The notes under the pieces are model-generated. The model saw nothing but the letters and a program-made list of their open reading frames with translations. It was not told where the DNA came from and did not search any database. A DNA stretch of 64,000 nucleotides, taken from NCBI GenBank assembly GCA_017557635.1, contig JAFYYH010000016.1, positions 124,001 through 188,000 on the forward strand. The letters run 5' to 3'. How positions within the stretch are numbered: the first letter of the stretch is position 1; each line of letters starts with the position of its first letter. The position numbers and the translations under genes were made by a program. Of the stretch, positions 1-7,438 are shown one piece after another. The stretch comes from Bacteroidaceae bacterium (GTDB lineage: Bacteria > Bacteroidota > Bacteroidia > Bacteroidales > Bacteroidaceae).

Positions 1-815
1 CTGGCAGTACATCACTTCCCGTAACATCGGTTGAAGGTTTGCAGGCAGGTCAGAAGATTGGTATTGATTTGGGAGGCAAGTATGAGGAGGTGACATTGAC
101 CAAAGTTGGAACTCCCGGTACCCAGACCGTTATGGTTGGCCCGGCCAAGGCAGGTGACAAGACCCTGAATCTTGAGGTCACAGCCAACCTTAGTGAAGGT
201 ATGGAGATAACCATAGGTACCGGTCAGAGAAAGGAGGTGCGCAAAGTCACAAAGGTGGTCAAGGTGTCACAGGCTCCGGCACCCAGGCGTGGTTTCGGAC
301 AGCAGTCACAGCCTCATGAGCCTGGTGTTGTGGAGATTGACAAGCCGCTTACAATTGACCAGATTGCAGGTGTCGATGTATGGGCATTCGGCACTGGAAT
401 AGAGTTTACACCCGCACTGAGGTATGACCATATGAGCGGTGATGCCATATCGGCTCCGGCTGCTCCGCTGGCTCAGGACGGCAGTTACAGCTATACATAT
501 TCAACAAGGGCAGGCGCCATTGCACTATATCACGGCGATGTTGTTGTTGATGCTGTTATTTACGGCTCCAAGCAGAGCAACTCAAGCGCCAACGGCACAA
601 TATGCAGGCCTGATTTGGCTGTGCTGGAAGGTGAGCAGACCCAGGGAGGATGCCTTGCTGAGGTTCCGCAGATACGTGCGCCGCGCGGAATGAATCAGGG
701 CGCGGCTCCGACATATTCGCTTGTGAGGTTCCCGGACGGTAACGACCGTGATGCTCTCTGTGAGATTGCATACACGTCAAAAGTTACTCCCGGTGCTTCC
801 AATGCAATGGAATGA
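1..815 (+). CDS. C-terminal part of a secreted carbohydrate-active or surface protein (5' end outside window)
   Basis: The reading frame (codons in phase with base 3) is open to the left edge, so this is the last ~270 residues of a longer protein. A region at the start (GLQAGQKIGIDLGG, then VTLTKVGTPGTQT) resembles the short insert seen in some Bacteroidota rhamnosidase and arabinosidase-type enzymes. The last ~170 residues end in LVRFPDGND...TPGASN, which resembles the end of lamin-tail domains. No catalytic residues can be assigned. It precedes the M15 peptidase gene by 11 nt and is probably co-transcribed with it. The enzyme class is inference only; the coding frame itself is clear. Confidence 0.7.
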   Translation, partial: GSTSLPVTSVEGLQAGQKIGIDLGGKYEEVTLTKVGTPGTQTVMVGPAKAGDKTLNLEVTANLSEGMEITIGTGQRKEVRKVTKVVKVSQAPAPRRGFGQQSQPHEPGVVEIDKPLTIDQIAGVDVWAFGTGIEFTPALRYDHMSGDAISAPAAPLAQDGSYSYTYSTRAGAIALYHGDVVVDAVIYGSKQSNSSANGTICRPDLAVLEGEQTQGGCLAEVPQIRAPRGMNQGAAPTYSLVRFPDGNDRDALCEIAYTSKVTPGASNAME

Positions 816-826
816 TATAATTGATA

Positions 827-1540
827 ATGAGGAAATTAAAAGGACTGTTTATTATTCTGTCGGTAATTCTTGCCATGGCCTGTAAGGAAGAACAGGTCAT
901 CGAGTACACCTTTGAACCCGGTGACATTGTGCCTGAAGAGGTACTGGACACTTTGAATATTGACAGATATTTTACAATCAGCGAGATTCCAGATACCATA
1001 TTCGAGTTCATGCAGGGGCGATCCTATAAGGAGGATTGCCTTATTCCGCGCAGTGACTTGCGCTATCTGATCATACTGCACCGCAATATGGACGGCCAGG
1101 CCGTAGTGGGTGAACTGGTGGTGAACAAGGAGATATCGGACGATATCCTTGCAATCATGCATGATCTCTACGATCTGTACTATCCGATAGAGCAGGTTCG
1201 TCTTGTGGACTACTATGAGGGCGATGATGAGCTCTCAATGGCGGCCAATAACTCATCGGCCTTTAACTGGCGTCCTTTGACCGGCTCTACGACAAAGATT
1301 TCAAGACATGCCATGGGAATGGCTATCGATATCAATCCGCTGTATAATCCTTATTATAAGTTCCATCGTGGCGTGGAGACTATCAAGCCCGAGGAGGGTG
1401 AGCCGTATGTGGACCGCATGTGGGAGTTCCCGTACAGCATTGAGGAGGATGATGTCTGCTACAACCTCTTCATGGAGCGTGGTTTCAAGTGGGGCGGCGA
1501 CTGGCGTTCGCTCAAAGATTACCAACATTTTGAAAAATAG
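827..1540 (+). CDS. M15-family D-Ala-D-Ala carboxypeptidase-like lipoprotein
   Basis: Predicted zinc peptidase (VanY/M15C type) acting on peptidoglycan stem peptides in the periplasm. The 237-residue protein starts with a lipoprotein signal ending LAMAC (Cys19). The zinc-site signature is visible: SRHAMGMAIDIN (His161, Asp168) and the C-terminal GFKWGGDWRSLKDYQHFE with His234. The ATG at 827 is chosen over the upstream TTG at 821 because it gives a standard lipoprotein signal. The gene is 11 nt downstream of the preceding reading frame. Substrate is inferred from the family. Confidence 0.85.
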   Translation: MRKLKGLFIILSVILAMACKEEQVIEYTFEPGDIVPEEVLDTLNIDRYFTISEIPDTIFEFMQGRSYKEDCLIPRSDLRYLIILHRNMDGQAVVGELVVNKEISDDILAIMHDLYDLYYPIEQVRLVDYYEGDDELSMAANNSSAFNWRPLTGSTTKISRHAMGMAIDINPLYNPYYKFHRGVETIKPEEGEPYVDRMWEFPYSIEEDDVCYNLFMERGFKWGGDWRSLKDYQHFEK

Positions 1541-1543
1541 TTG

Positions 1544-1551
1544 TATCTTTG
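1544..1551 (+). promoter_or_regulatory. -7 box TATCTTTG for yhhQ-queF
   Basis: Exact match to the Bacteroidota -7 consensus TAnnTTTG, starting 4 nt after the M15 peptidase stop codon. Transcription would begin near 1558, giving a leader of roughly 57 nt before the yhhQ start at 1615. Confidence 0.65.
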
Positions 1552-1580
1552 CAGCGAGTTACGGTGAAGTGTGCCGTAGC

Positions 1581-1610
1581 AAGTGTGCTTGGAACCACTA
1601 TAAAAACAAG
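1581..1610 (+). promoter_or_regulatory. candidate preQ1 class I-type riboswitch (H-type pseudoknot)
   Basis: The leader can fold as P1 AGTG (1582-1585) with CACT (1596-1599), and P2 CTTG (1588-1591) with CAAG (1607-1610), joined by the A-rich tail ATAAAAA. A cytosine (1595) lies just before the 3' strand of P1, where the ligand-pairing C lies in preQ1-I aptamers. The tail ends 4 nt before the yhhQ ATG, so ligand binding could mask the start. The downstream genes are preQ1-related, which fits. P1 is only 4 bp, and the match is by architecture rather than by strict sequence consensus. Confidence 0.45.
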
Positions 1611-1614
1611 TAAA

Positions 1615-2328
1615 ATGACTCAAAAATCAAATTCTGCAGGACAGCAGGGGCTGTCCGTTACGTTTGTGGTATTGGCAGTAACCTTCTGTGTCTGCCTCAT
1701 TACATCAAATCTTTTTGTGCCAAGGCTTTGGCGGGTAGGGAACACATGGATGCAGCTTTCAGGTGCTGTTGTGATTTTCCCCATATCGTACATAATCAAT
1801 GACCTGCTGACCGAGGTTTACGGTTACCGCAAGGCCATGAAGGTTATCTGGATGGGCTTTGCCATGAGTGCATTCGTGGCACTTGCCGCAGGTCTGGTAA
1901 GTATCCTGCCTTCTCCCATTGATCCTGAAAACCAGGCCGTGGCTGACAGTTTCAATCATCTGTTCGGACTTATTCCGCGTACAACGGCCGCTTCACTTCT
2001 GGCATTCATACTGGGCTCACACATGAACGCATGGGTGCTCTCAAAGATGAAGATTGCAACCAAGGGTAAGGGTTTTGGCTGGCGTGCGGTTGTATCTAGC
2101 GTGGCCGGTGAACTGTCAGACTCCATCATTTTTTACCCGCTGGCATTCTTGGGCGCCATGCCTGTCAAGACAATCCTGTCAATCATTGTGACTCAGGTTA
2201 CCGTAAAGACTCTTTATGAGATCGTAATCCTGCCGGTTACAGCACTCATATCAAAGAAACTCAAGCAGAGAGAGGGCATCGACACATTTGATATCGATGT
2301 CAAGTACAACCCCTTTAAACTGAAATAA
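1615..2328 (+). CDS. yhhQ: queuosine precursor transporter (YhhQ/ECF-like family)
   Basis: Predicted inner-membrane importer of a queuosine precursor (preQ0, preQ1 or queuine). The 237-residue protein has about six hydrophobic segments and family hallmarks: [20 protein letters not shown] near residues 60-80 and [14 protein letters not shown] around 165-180. ATG at 1615 is used because the longer upstream frame would run through the promoter and leader. It is 2 nt ahead of queF, so transport and reduction of the precursor are encoded together. Which deazaguanine it carries cannot be read from the sequence. Confidence 0.9.
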   Translation: MTQKSNSAGQQGLSVTFVVLAVTFCVCLITSNLFVPRLWRVGNTWMQLSGAVVIFPISYIINDLLTEVYGYRKAMKVIWMGFAMSAFVALAAGLVSILPSPIDPENQAVADSFNHLFGLIPRTTAASLLAFILGSHMNAWVLSKMKIATKGKGFGWRAVVSSVAGELSDSIIFYPLAFLGAMPVKTILSIIVTQVTVKTLYEIVILPVTALISKKLKQREGIDTFDIDVKYNPFKLK

Positions 2329-2330
2329 TC

Positions 2331-2792
2331 ATGTCTGAAGACAGAAAGCAGGAGGGCCTGACCGCCCTTGGTGGCAAGACCACATATTCAAATACATACA
2401 ATCCCGATGTACTGGAGGCTTTTGAGAACCTGAATCAGGAGAATGACTACTGGGTTCGCTTTAACTGCCCTGAGTTCACCACTCTTTGCCCTATAACAGG
2501 ACAGCCGGACTTTGCTGAGATCCGCATCAGTTACATCCCTGATGTTAAGATGGTTGAGAGCAAGTCACTAAAACTCTATTTGCACAGTTTCCGTAATCAC
2601 GGCGGGTTCCATGAGGATTGCGTGAACCGTATTATGAAGGATCTTATCAAACTGATGGATCCTAAATATATTGAGGTTACCGGACTGTTTGTTCCGCGCG
2701 GCGGCATTTCAATATACCCCTACGCTAATTACGGACGTAAGGGTACCAAGTATGAGGCTCTGGCCGAACAGCGTATGGCCACTCACGAGTGA
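2331..2792 (+). CDS. queF: NADPH-dependent 7-cyano-7-deazaguanine reductase
   Basis: Reduces preQ0 to preQ1 in queuosine tRNA modification. This is the short, type I form at 153 residues. Catalytic Cys53 lies in [14 protein letters not shown] with Asp60 behind it, and the NADPH-binding signature ESKSLKLY starts at residue 76. HGGFHED follows at 90-96, supplying the conserved His/Glu region. Translation probably couples to yhhQ (2-nt gap). The stop codon is 2 nt from the stop of the convergent trkH. Confidence 0.96.
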   Translation: MSEDRKQEGLTALGGKTTYSNTYNPDVLEAFENLNQENDYWVRFNCPEFTTLCPITGQPDFAEIRISYIPDVKMVESKSLKLYLHSFRNHGGFHEDCVNRIMKDLIKLMDPKYIEVTGLFVPRGGISIYPYANYGRKGTKYEALAEQRMATHE

Positions 2793-2794
2793 GT

Positions 2795-4240
2795 TTAGCG
2801 CCTGCGGAAAGCAAGAATCAAGGGATATATTTCCAATCGGCCGGCAAGCATAAGCACTATGCTTGTCAATTTGATGCCTTCGGGCATGCCGGAATAGTTT
2901 CCAAACGAACTTACATCACCGAATCCCGGTCCTACATTACCCATGCAGGCAATGGCGGCCGATATGCCCGAACGCAGGTCCATGCCGGCGGTGGTATTGA
3001 TTAACATGCCTAAGAATATCATGATGAAATACATCATTACGAATACAGCTGCCTGATTAATCTCAACCGGTTTGCGTAGTCTTCCTTCTACTCGGTTGCG
3101 TGTAATAAGCAGTGGGTCTCTAAGTTGATGAAGGTTGAGACGCACCTCTTTGCCTATCAGTACAATACGGTCAATCTTTATTCCACCTGATGTGGATCCT
3201 GCACATCCGCATATTACGGAGCATATTATCAGGATTCCTATACAGAAATCGGGCCAGACATTGGTATCGGCCGTGGCGAATCCGGTCGTGGTGGCTATGG
3301 AAACGGTCTGGAACACTGCTTCACGGAATGATTCATGGGTGGTGTCGCACAGATGGTTGATCCTGAGGCTTAAGGTGATGAACAGCGTAGCAATGGCCAA
3401 CAATACAATGAAAACCCTGAACACCTCGGACTTGAGGATGTAATAGCGTTTGCGTCGGCCCGGAATAATTGTGGAGTAGAGCAGGGTGAAGTTTACGGCT
3501 CCTGACAGCATGGATAGTATCAGAACCGTCTCAATGACAGGGTTGTCAAAAAAGGCTATACTGCTGTTCTTGTTGCTGAATCCGCAGGTGCTACAGGCGG
3601 ACATAGCATGGAGCAGGGCATCGAACCAATCCATTCCGGCCATCTTGAGGCAGAAGAATGATATGAGCGTTATTGCGGTGTAAGTAATCAGCATCATCCG
3701 TACGAATCCGCGTTTTCCACCTTTGAAATACTCTCTGGCCAGACTTGATGTCTCGGAGCTAACCAGTATGACCTGTCCGTTGCGGTCATCGGGAATGGCC
3801 AGAGTGATAAGAAGCACTACTCCGATTCCGCCAATCCAGGCCGATGCTATCCTCCAGAACTGCATTCCTGCAGGAAGAGCCTCGATATCGTTCAGTATCG
3901 ATGCTCCAGTGGTGGTGAATCCGGACATACTCTCAAACAGCGAATTGACGAAGGTGAATTCGCCGCCGTAAAGATAGTAAGGCAGGGCACCGAACAGCCA
4001 GGCTGTTAGCCAGGCCATTAGGACTATGGTGTAACCCTCGTTCGTATAGATGTAATTAACAGGCTTAGTGTAGATTACAGCCAAAAGACCACAGATGAAT
4101 GCCGAAAGGCCGCCGATAGCAAGAGGCCAGAAACTGTTGTCTGACGGTGTGAACAATGCTATCAGGGCCGATATCAGGATAAGGACAGATACAATCAGTA
4201 GCGATATCCCGCAGTGCCGGAATATTACAAAAGGTCTCAT
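2795..4240 (-). CDS. trkH: TrkH-family potassium uptake membrane subunit
   Basis: Potassium-translocating subunit of a Trk/Ktr system in the inner membrane. The 481-residue protein has the repeated membrane-pore-membrane layout, with selectivity-loop segments such as SGFTTTGAS (~residue 108), SACSTCGFSNKNSS, ATTTGFATADTN and ACMGNVGPGFG. TrkH normally works with the cytosolic NAD-binding TrkA, which is not in this window. The start at 4240 gives a good first transmembrane helix. A -7 box (TAAATTCG on this strand) lies at 4260-4267. Confidence 0.92.
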   Translation of the reverse strand: MRPFVIFRHCGISLLIVSVLILISALIALFTPSDNSFWPLAIGGLSAFICGLLAVIYTKPVNYIYTNEGYTIVLMAWLTAWLFGALPYYLYGGEFTFVNSLFESMSGFTTTGASILNDIEALPAGMQFWRIASAWIGGIGVVLLITLAIPDDRNGQVILVSSETSSLAREYFKGGKRGFVRMMLITYTAITLISFFCLKMAGMDWFDALLHAMSACSTCGFSNKNSSIAFFDNPVIETVLILSMLSGAVNFTLLYSTIIPGRRKRYYILKSEVFRVFIVLLAIATLFITLSLRINHLCDTTHESFREAVFQTVSIATTTGFATADTNVWPDFCIGILIICSVICGCAGSTSGGIKIDRIVLIGKEVRLNLHQLRDPLLITRNRVEGRLRKPVEINQAAVFVMMYFIMIFLGMLINTTAGMDLRSGISAAIACMGNVGPGFGDVSSFGNYSGMPEGIKLTSIVLMLAGRLEIYPLILAFRRR

Positions 4241-4259
4241 ATGTAGGCAACGGCTGCCG

Positions 4260-4267
4260 CGAATTTA
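4260..4267 (-). promoter_or_regulatory. -7 box TAAATTCG for trkH
   Basis: One-mismatch version of TAnnTTTG, 19 nt upstream of the trkH start. It sits 10 nt from the oppositely directed box at 4278-4285, so the two promoters overlap back to back. Confidence 0.4.
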
Positions 4268-4277
4268 CACAAAATTG

Positions 4278-4285
4278 TATCTTTG
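4278..4285 (+). promoter_or_regulatory. -7 box TATCTTTG for the ProX-type deacylase
   Basis: Exact -7 consensus ending only 4 nt before the ATG at 4290. Initiation about 4-8 nt past the box would make the mRNA start at or within the start codon, implying a leaderless message. Confidence 0.6.
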
Positions 4286-4289
4286 CGGT

Positions 4290-4874
4290 ATGACAAAAAC
4301 AGAATTTGTACTTAATTGGCTTGAAAGCCACGAAATAGAGTACCAGGTACACTATCATCCGCCGTTGCCTACCATTGAGGAGGCGCTGGCTTACTGGAAG
4401 ACCATTGACTCAACTCACTGCAAGAACCTGTTTTTCCGTAACCATAAGGGCAACCGCCATTATATGGCCAGTTTTGAATGCCACAAGAACCTGGACATAC
4501 ACGGGCTGGAGCATATTGTAAGGCAGGGTAAGCTGAGTTTTGCCAGTCCCGAACGTATGGACCGATGCCTGGGCGTTGCTCCCGGATCTGTCTGCGCATA
4601 CGGCCTCATAAACGATATGAATCTGGCAGAGCATCCCGCAATACTGAATCCTGACGGTTCACGTGACTTTGGCTGGGTAAAGGAGGGTGTGAACCCCAAA
4701 GAACTTTTTGACAACGGTCACCGCGTAAAGTACTTCCTTGACGCCGACCTCAAGACCGCAGAGCGCGTATCATTCCATCCCTGCGAGAACACCGCCAGCG
4801 TAGTGGTATCGAACGCCGGCTTCCTTCGCTTCCTTGAAATCTGGGGCGGCGAAGTTGAGTGGATTACTGTTTGA
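4290..4874 (+). CDS. prolyl-tRNA editing deacylase (YbaK/ProX family)
   Basis: Predicted free-standing trans-editing enzyme that hydrolyses mischarged Ala-tRNA(Pro) or related species. The 194-residue protein is one YbaK/aaRS-associated domain with LESHEIEYQVHYHPP at the N terminus, the lysine-containing KNLFFRNHKGNRHY (~47-60), and GVAPGSVCAYGLIND (~95-109). The start at 4290 is preferred to upstream in-frame codons because the -7 box sits directly before it and the N terminus then matches the family. The 3' end overlaps the convergent GntR gene by 11 nt. The exact substrate is inference. Confidence 0.88.
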   Translation: MTKTEFVLNWLESHEIEYQVHYHPPLPTIEEALAYWKTIDSTHCKNLFFRNHKGNRHYMASFECHKNLDIHGLEHIVRQGKLSFASPERMDRCLGVAPGSVCAYGLINDMNLAEHPAILNPDGSRDFGWVKEGVNPKELFDNGHRVKYFLDADLKTAERVSFHPCENTASVVVSNAGFLRFLEIWGGEVEWITV

Positions 4875-5226
4875 GGTATTTGCGGTACATCTCGGCAAGC
4901 TCATCGGGAGTGACGCCAAGGGTGCGGGCGGTCTCGAAGAACTCGGTGGCCTGAGATGAGATGAATGCCTCGCGGCGGCGTGCCAGAATGGTCTGGACGG
5001 CATCATCGGCCACAAAATAACCCAGTCCGCGTTTCATATCCAGGATACCCCACGACTGCAGGGTGTCATACGAGCGCATCACCGTATTCAGGTTTACCTC
5101 AATCATCACTGCGTATTCCCTTACTGACGGAACTCTGGCGCCGGGAGCGTATGTCCCGGCCAGAATCTCATCAGATATGCGCTCTGCTATCTGAAGGTAT
5201 ATGCTTTGTCTCTCCTTGAATATCAT
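4864..5226 (-). CDS. GntR-family (YtrA-type) transcriptional repressor
   Basis: A 120-residue protein that is little more than a winged-helix domain: YLQIAERISDEILAGTYAPGARVPSVREYA (about 10-39), then NLNTVMRSYDTLQSWGIL. The short C-terminal tail lacks a ligand domain, as in the YtrA subfamily, which usually controls an adjacent ABC transporter. It is the last gene of the ABC operon and overlaps the permease gene by 4 nt (ATGA). The 22-bp palindrome at 6884-6905 is its likely operator. Confidence 0.9.
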   Translation of the reverse strand: MIFKERQSIYLQIAERISDEILAGTYAPGARVPSVREYAVMIEVNLNTVMRSYDTLQSWGILDMKRGLGYFVADDAVQTILARRREAFISSQATEFFETARTLGVTPDELAEMYRKYLKQ

Positions 5227-5960
5227 GCTTTTGCGTAACGGCTTCTTCTGATGGATAGAATCAGGTCGTGCACGAAAACAAATGCGGCTATGACCGGAAT
5301 CACAACATAAGGTATAAGGTTGTCGGGTTTGAAACCTACGTCTAACAACATTCTAAGTAACATGTACATTATGTAGGCATGCCAGAAGGGCTTTGCGCGG
5401 TTGAAAGAGGTATTGCTTTCGCTCCCGATGAGGATTGGTAATGCGGTGAAAAAGAAGAATACCATCAAATAATATAACCACAAAGGTACGTTGCCGGGAA
5501 AAAATTCCAGCAGAAAGAAATCACTCATCCTTAAGAGGCATTGGCTCAGACCCATAGTCTGGTCATATGGAGTCTCAATCCATATCAGACAGTCAATTGC
5601 GTAAATTGCAAAGAAAAACACTATAGTTCTCCATACAAATGACAGCACGGTAATGAATATATATTTCTCAAATGCCGACGCCGGAAGCAAGTTCCATTGT
5701 TCATACCTTTCCTTATTGGAGGTCAGCCTGAATACGGGTGTTGACAGGAATGTGATGTATGCAAACTGATACACTCGGGTTACGACAACTCTTGCCGTGT
5801 CAAACTCCAACCTCTTGGCCAGTTCGGTGATTAATACTATAACCAGAAAAAAAGACATTGCAACAATTAAGTTATAAGCATAGACGTCATTTCTCCTGTT
5901 GATTCCTGTTCCGATAAGTCCCAGGAATCTCTCCATGTTGAATATGTTGCTTCTTTTCAT
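5223..5960 (-). CDS. ABC transporter membrane protein (unrecognised family)
   Basis: A 245-residue integral membrane protein with about six hydrophobic segments (for example YAYNLIVAMSFFLVIVLI near 28-45 and LWLYYLMVFFFFTALPILI near 160-178). It lies between an ABC ATPase gene (10-nt gap) and a YtrA-type regulator (4-nt overlap), so it is almost certainly the permease partner of that ATPase. The substrate is unknown; such operons often respond to cell-envelope stress or antibiotics, but nothing here proves that. Confidence 0.75.
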   Translation of the reverse strand: MKRSNIFNMERFLGLIGTGINRRNDVYAYNLIVAMSFFLVIVLITELAKRLEFDTARVVVTRVYQFAYITFLSTPVFRLTSNKERYEQWNLLPASAFEKYIFITVLSFVWRTIVFFFAIYAIDCLIWIETPYDQTMGLSQCLLRMSDFFLLEFFPGNVPLWLYYLMVFFFFTALPILIGSESNTSFNRAKPFWHAYIMYMLLRMLLDVGFKPDNLIPYVVIPVIAAFVFVHDLILSIRRSRYAKA

Positions 5961-5970
5961 AATGGTTCAA

Positions 5971-6852
5971 TTAAAAAAGTGCGTTGATCTTCTTGCTGTC
6001 ATCCAGGACTGCCTCATACAGCAGCTCATAATCTATCTCACTGTCAATGCCCGATGTGTTGGGCAGTATCAGGCGGTTGCCGTAGGCCGATGACATGGAA
6101 TATAGGGCATTCTGTTTGTCGGTTTCCTTATCGGCCTCCACGAATGAAAGAACACGGCCGGTTTCATTTACCGAGTGGTCAAACGCCACCTTGCGGTTGT
6201 TCAGGATGACTATGTGGTCAAGCAGGGAACTTATTTCGTTGATATGGTGGGTGGATATGATGATTGTCCTGTCATCGGTCATATTTGAGGCAATCAGTTT
6301 GCGCAGTGTCCTCATGGCTGTGATGTCCAGACCGTTTGTGGGCTCGTCAAGGATTATGTGGGATGCGTTCGATGCAAAGGCATAACTCAGGTATGTCATC
6401 TTTTTCTGTCCTAAAGACAACCTGTCCAGGTACTCACTGTAATTGATATGAAACATCTCAACACACTCGTTGAAGCATTCCATGCTGAAGTCGGGATAAT
6501 ACAGGGAGAGTTTCTTGGCGAATTTGTCTACGCGGATATGCAGGGTGGGGGTTGTGTCGATTGCGTAGAATATTTTGGAGGTCATATCCGGATTTCCGTT
6601 GGATAACGGCATTCCGTCCAGGAATACTTTTTTCTTGGAAGGCCTCCATATCAGACCGCTTATGCAGTTAAGGAGAGTGGTCTTACCGGCACCGTTACGG
6701 CCTATCAGACCATATACTTTTCCCGACTCGAATTTGAGGCTGATATTGCGGAGTACAATCTCGGGTGAGTCGTAATCATTAGAGTGTTCGAATATTTCCG
6801 GGGTATTGGCGGGATTGCTGTAACCTACGGTTAAATTTTTAACTTCAATCAT
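5971..6852 (-). CDS. ABC transporter ATP-binding protein
   Basis: Nucleotide-binding subunit of the exporter encoded with the downstream permease. Walker A GRNGAGKTT is at 51-59, the ABC signature LSLGQ at 145-149, and Walker B HIILDE ending in Glu170, followed by PTNGLD and the switch His in STHHINE. The 293-residue length includes a C-terminal extension of about 60 residues with no motif I recognise. First gene of a three-gene leftward operon; its promoter and candidate operator lie at 6884-6915. Confidence 0.93.
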   Translation of the reverse strand: MIEVKNLTVGYSNPANTPEIFEHSNDYDSPEIVLRNISLKFESGKVYGLIGRNGAGKTTLLNCISGLIWRPSKKKVFLDGMPLSNGNPDMTSKIFYAIDTTPTLHIRVDKFAKKLSLYYPDFSMECFNECVEMFHINYSEYLDRLSLGQKKMTYLSYAFASNASHIILDEPTNGLDITAMRTLRKLIASNMTDDRTIIISTHHINEISSLLDHIVILNNRKVAFDHSVNETGRVLSFVEADKETDKQNALYSMSSAYGNRLILPNTSGIDSEIDYELLYEAVLDDSKKINALF

Positions 6853-6883
6853 TGTATAGTACTGTTGTTTTTGTCGTCTAATG

Positions 6884-6905
6884 GTGTCATATTAATCTAT
6901 GACAC
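6884..6905. promoter_or_regulatory. candidate GntR/YtrA operator, perfect 8-bp inverted repeat
   Basis: GTGTCATA, six bases, TATGACAC: a perfect palindrome two bases downstream of the leftward -7 box, covering the expected transcription start of the ABC-GntR operon. YtrA-type repressors bind similar GTG-flanked palindromes, so autoregulation by the operon's own GntR protein is the simplest reading. Confidence 0.6.
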
Positions 6906-6907
6906 TG

Positions 6908-6915
6908 CAAATGTA
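6908..6915 (-). promoter_or_regulatory. -7 box TACATTTG for the ABC-GntR operon
   Basis: Exact -7 consensus on the minus strand, 55 nt upstream of the ATPase start and next to the 22-bp palindrome. Confidence 0.6.
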
Positions 6916-6966
6916 AAGCAGAAAAAAATACCCTCCAAATTTTTCCGAGAATTTTTTTGAAATGCG

Positions 6967-6974
6967 TATTTTTG
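6967..6974 (+). promoter_or_regulatory. -7 box TATTTTTG for umuDC
   Basis: Exact -7 consensus ending 7 nt before the umuD ATG, implying a very short or absent leader. No obvious LexA-type palindrome was found around it. Confidence 0.55.
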
Positions 6975-6981
6975 TATCACT

Positions 6982-7428
6982 ATGGATGAGGTGGAATTAC
7001 TGTCAGCCGATCTGACTCACACGCTTAGTCTTCCGTTTGCCAACGGGGGTATCAGGGCGGGATTTCCCAGCCCTGCGCAGGACTATCTGGAGGAGGCTCT
7101 TGATCTTAACAAGGAGCTGATCAATAATCCTATGGCCACATTTTACGGCCGCGTAAAGGGTGATTCCATGATTGATGCGGGCGTGGAGAGCGGCGATATC
7201 CTGGTGATAGACCGATCCATAGAGCCCGAGAGCGGTGACATGATCGTGGGCTATCTGGACGGTGAGTTCACGCTCAAGTATGTGGACCTGTCGCTTAAGG
7301 ATACCGGCGTCATCTGGCTGGTGCCCGCCAACAGCAGTTATCCGCGTATCAAAATTACTCCTGAGCGTGACTTCAGGATTTGGGGTGTAGTCAGTTACAC
7401 CATTAAGAAAAGGATTAATCACATCTGA
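6982..7428 (+). CDS. umuD: UmuD-like translesion polymerase subunit / S24 autopeptidase
   Basis: A 148-residue LexA-fold protein. The catalytic dyad is Ser62 (in [10 protein letters not shown]) and Lys99 (in EFTLKYV); the expected self-cleavage site is Ala26-Gly27 in RAGFPSP. It lacks a DNA-binding domain, so it is UmuD rather than LexA. After RecA-stimulated cleavage it would join UmuC to form an error-prone polymerase. It precedes umuC by 10 nt. The -7 box lies 7 nt before the ATG. Confidence 0.93.
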   Translation: MDEVELLSADLTHTLSLPFANGGIRAGFPSPAQDYLEEALDLNKELINNPMATFYGRVKGDSMIDAGVESGDILVIDRSIEPESGDMIVGYLDGEFTLKYVDLSLKDTGVIWLVPANSSYPRIKITPERDFRIWGVVSYTIKKRINHI

Positions 7429-7438
7429 TATTTGCGCC

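Noticed and set aside
1563-1577. Hairpin around TACGG/CCGTA upstream of the yhhQ pseudoknot as a second aptamer
   Set aside because: Only five base pairs with a loop that resembles no riboswitch I know; kept only as leader context.
6916-6966. LexA/SOS operator upstream of umuDC
   Set aside because: No palindrome of suitable form found between the -7 box and the divergent operon; regulation of umuDC cannot be read from this region.
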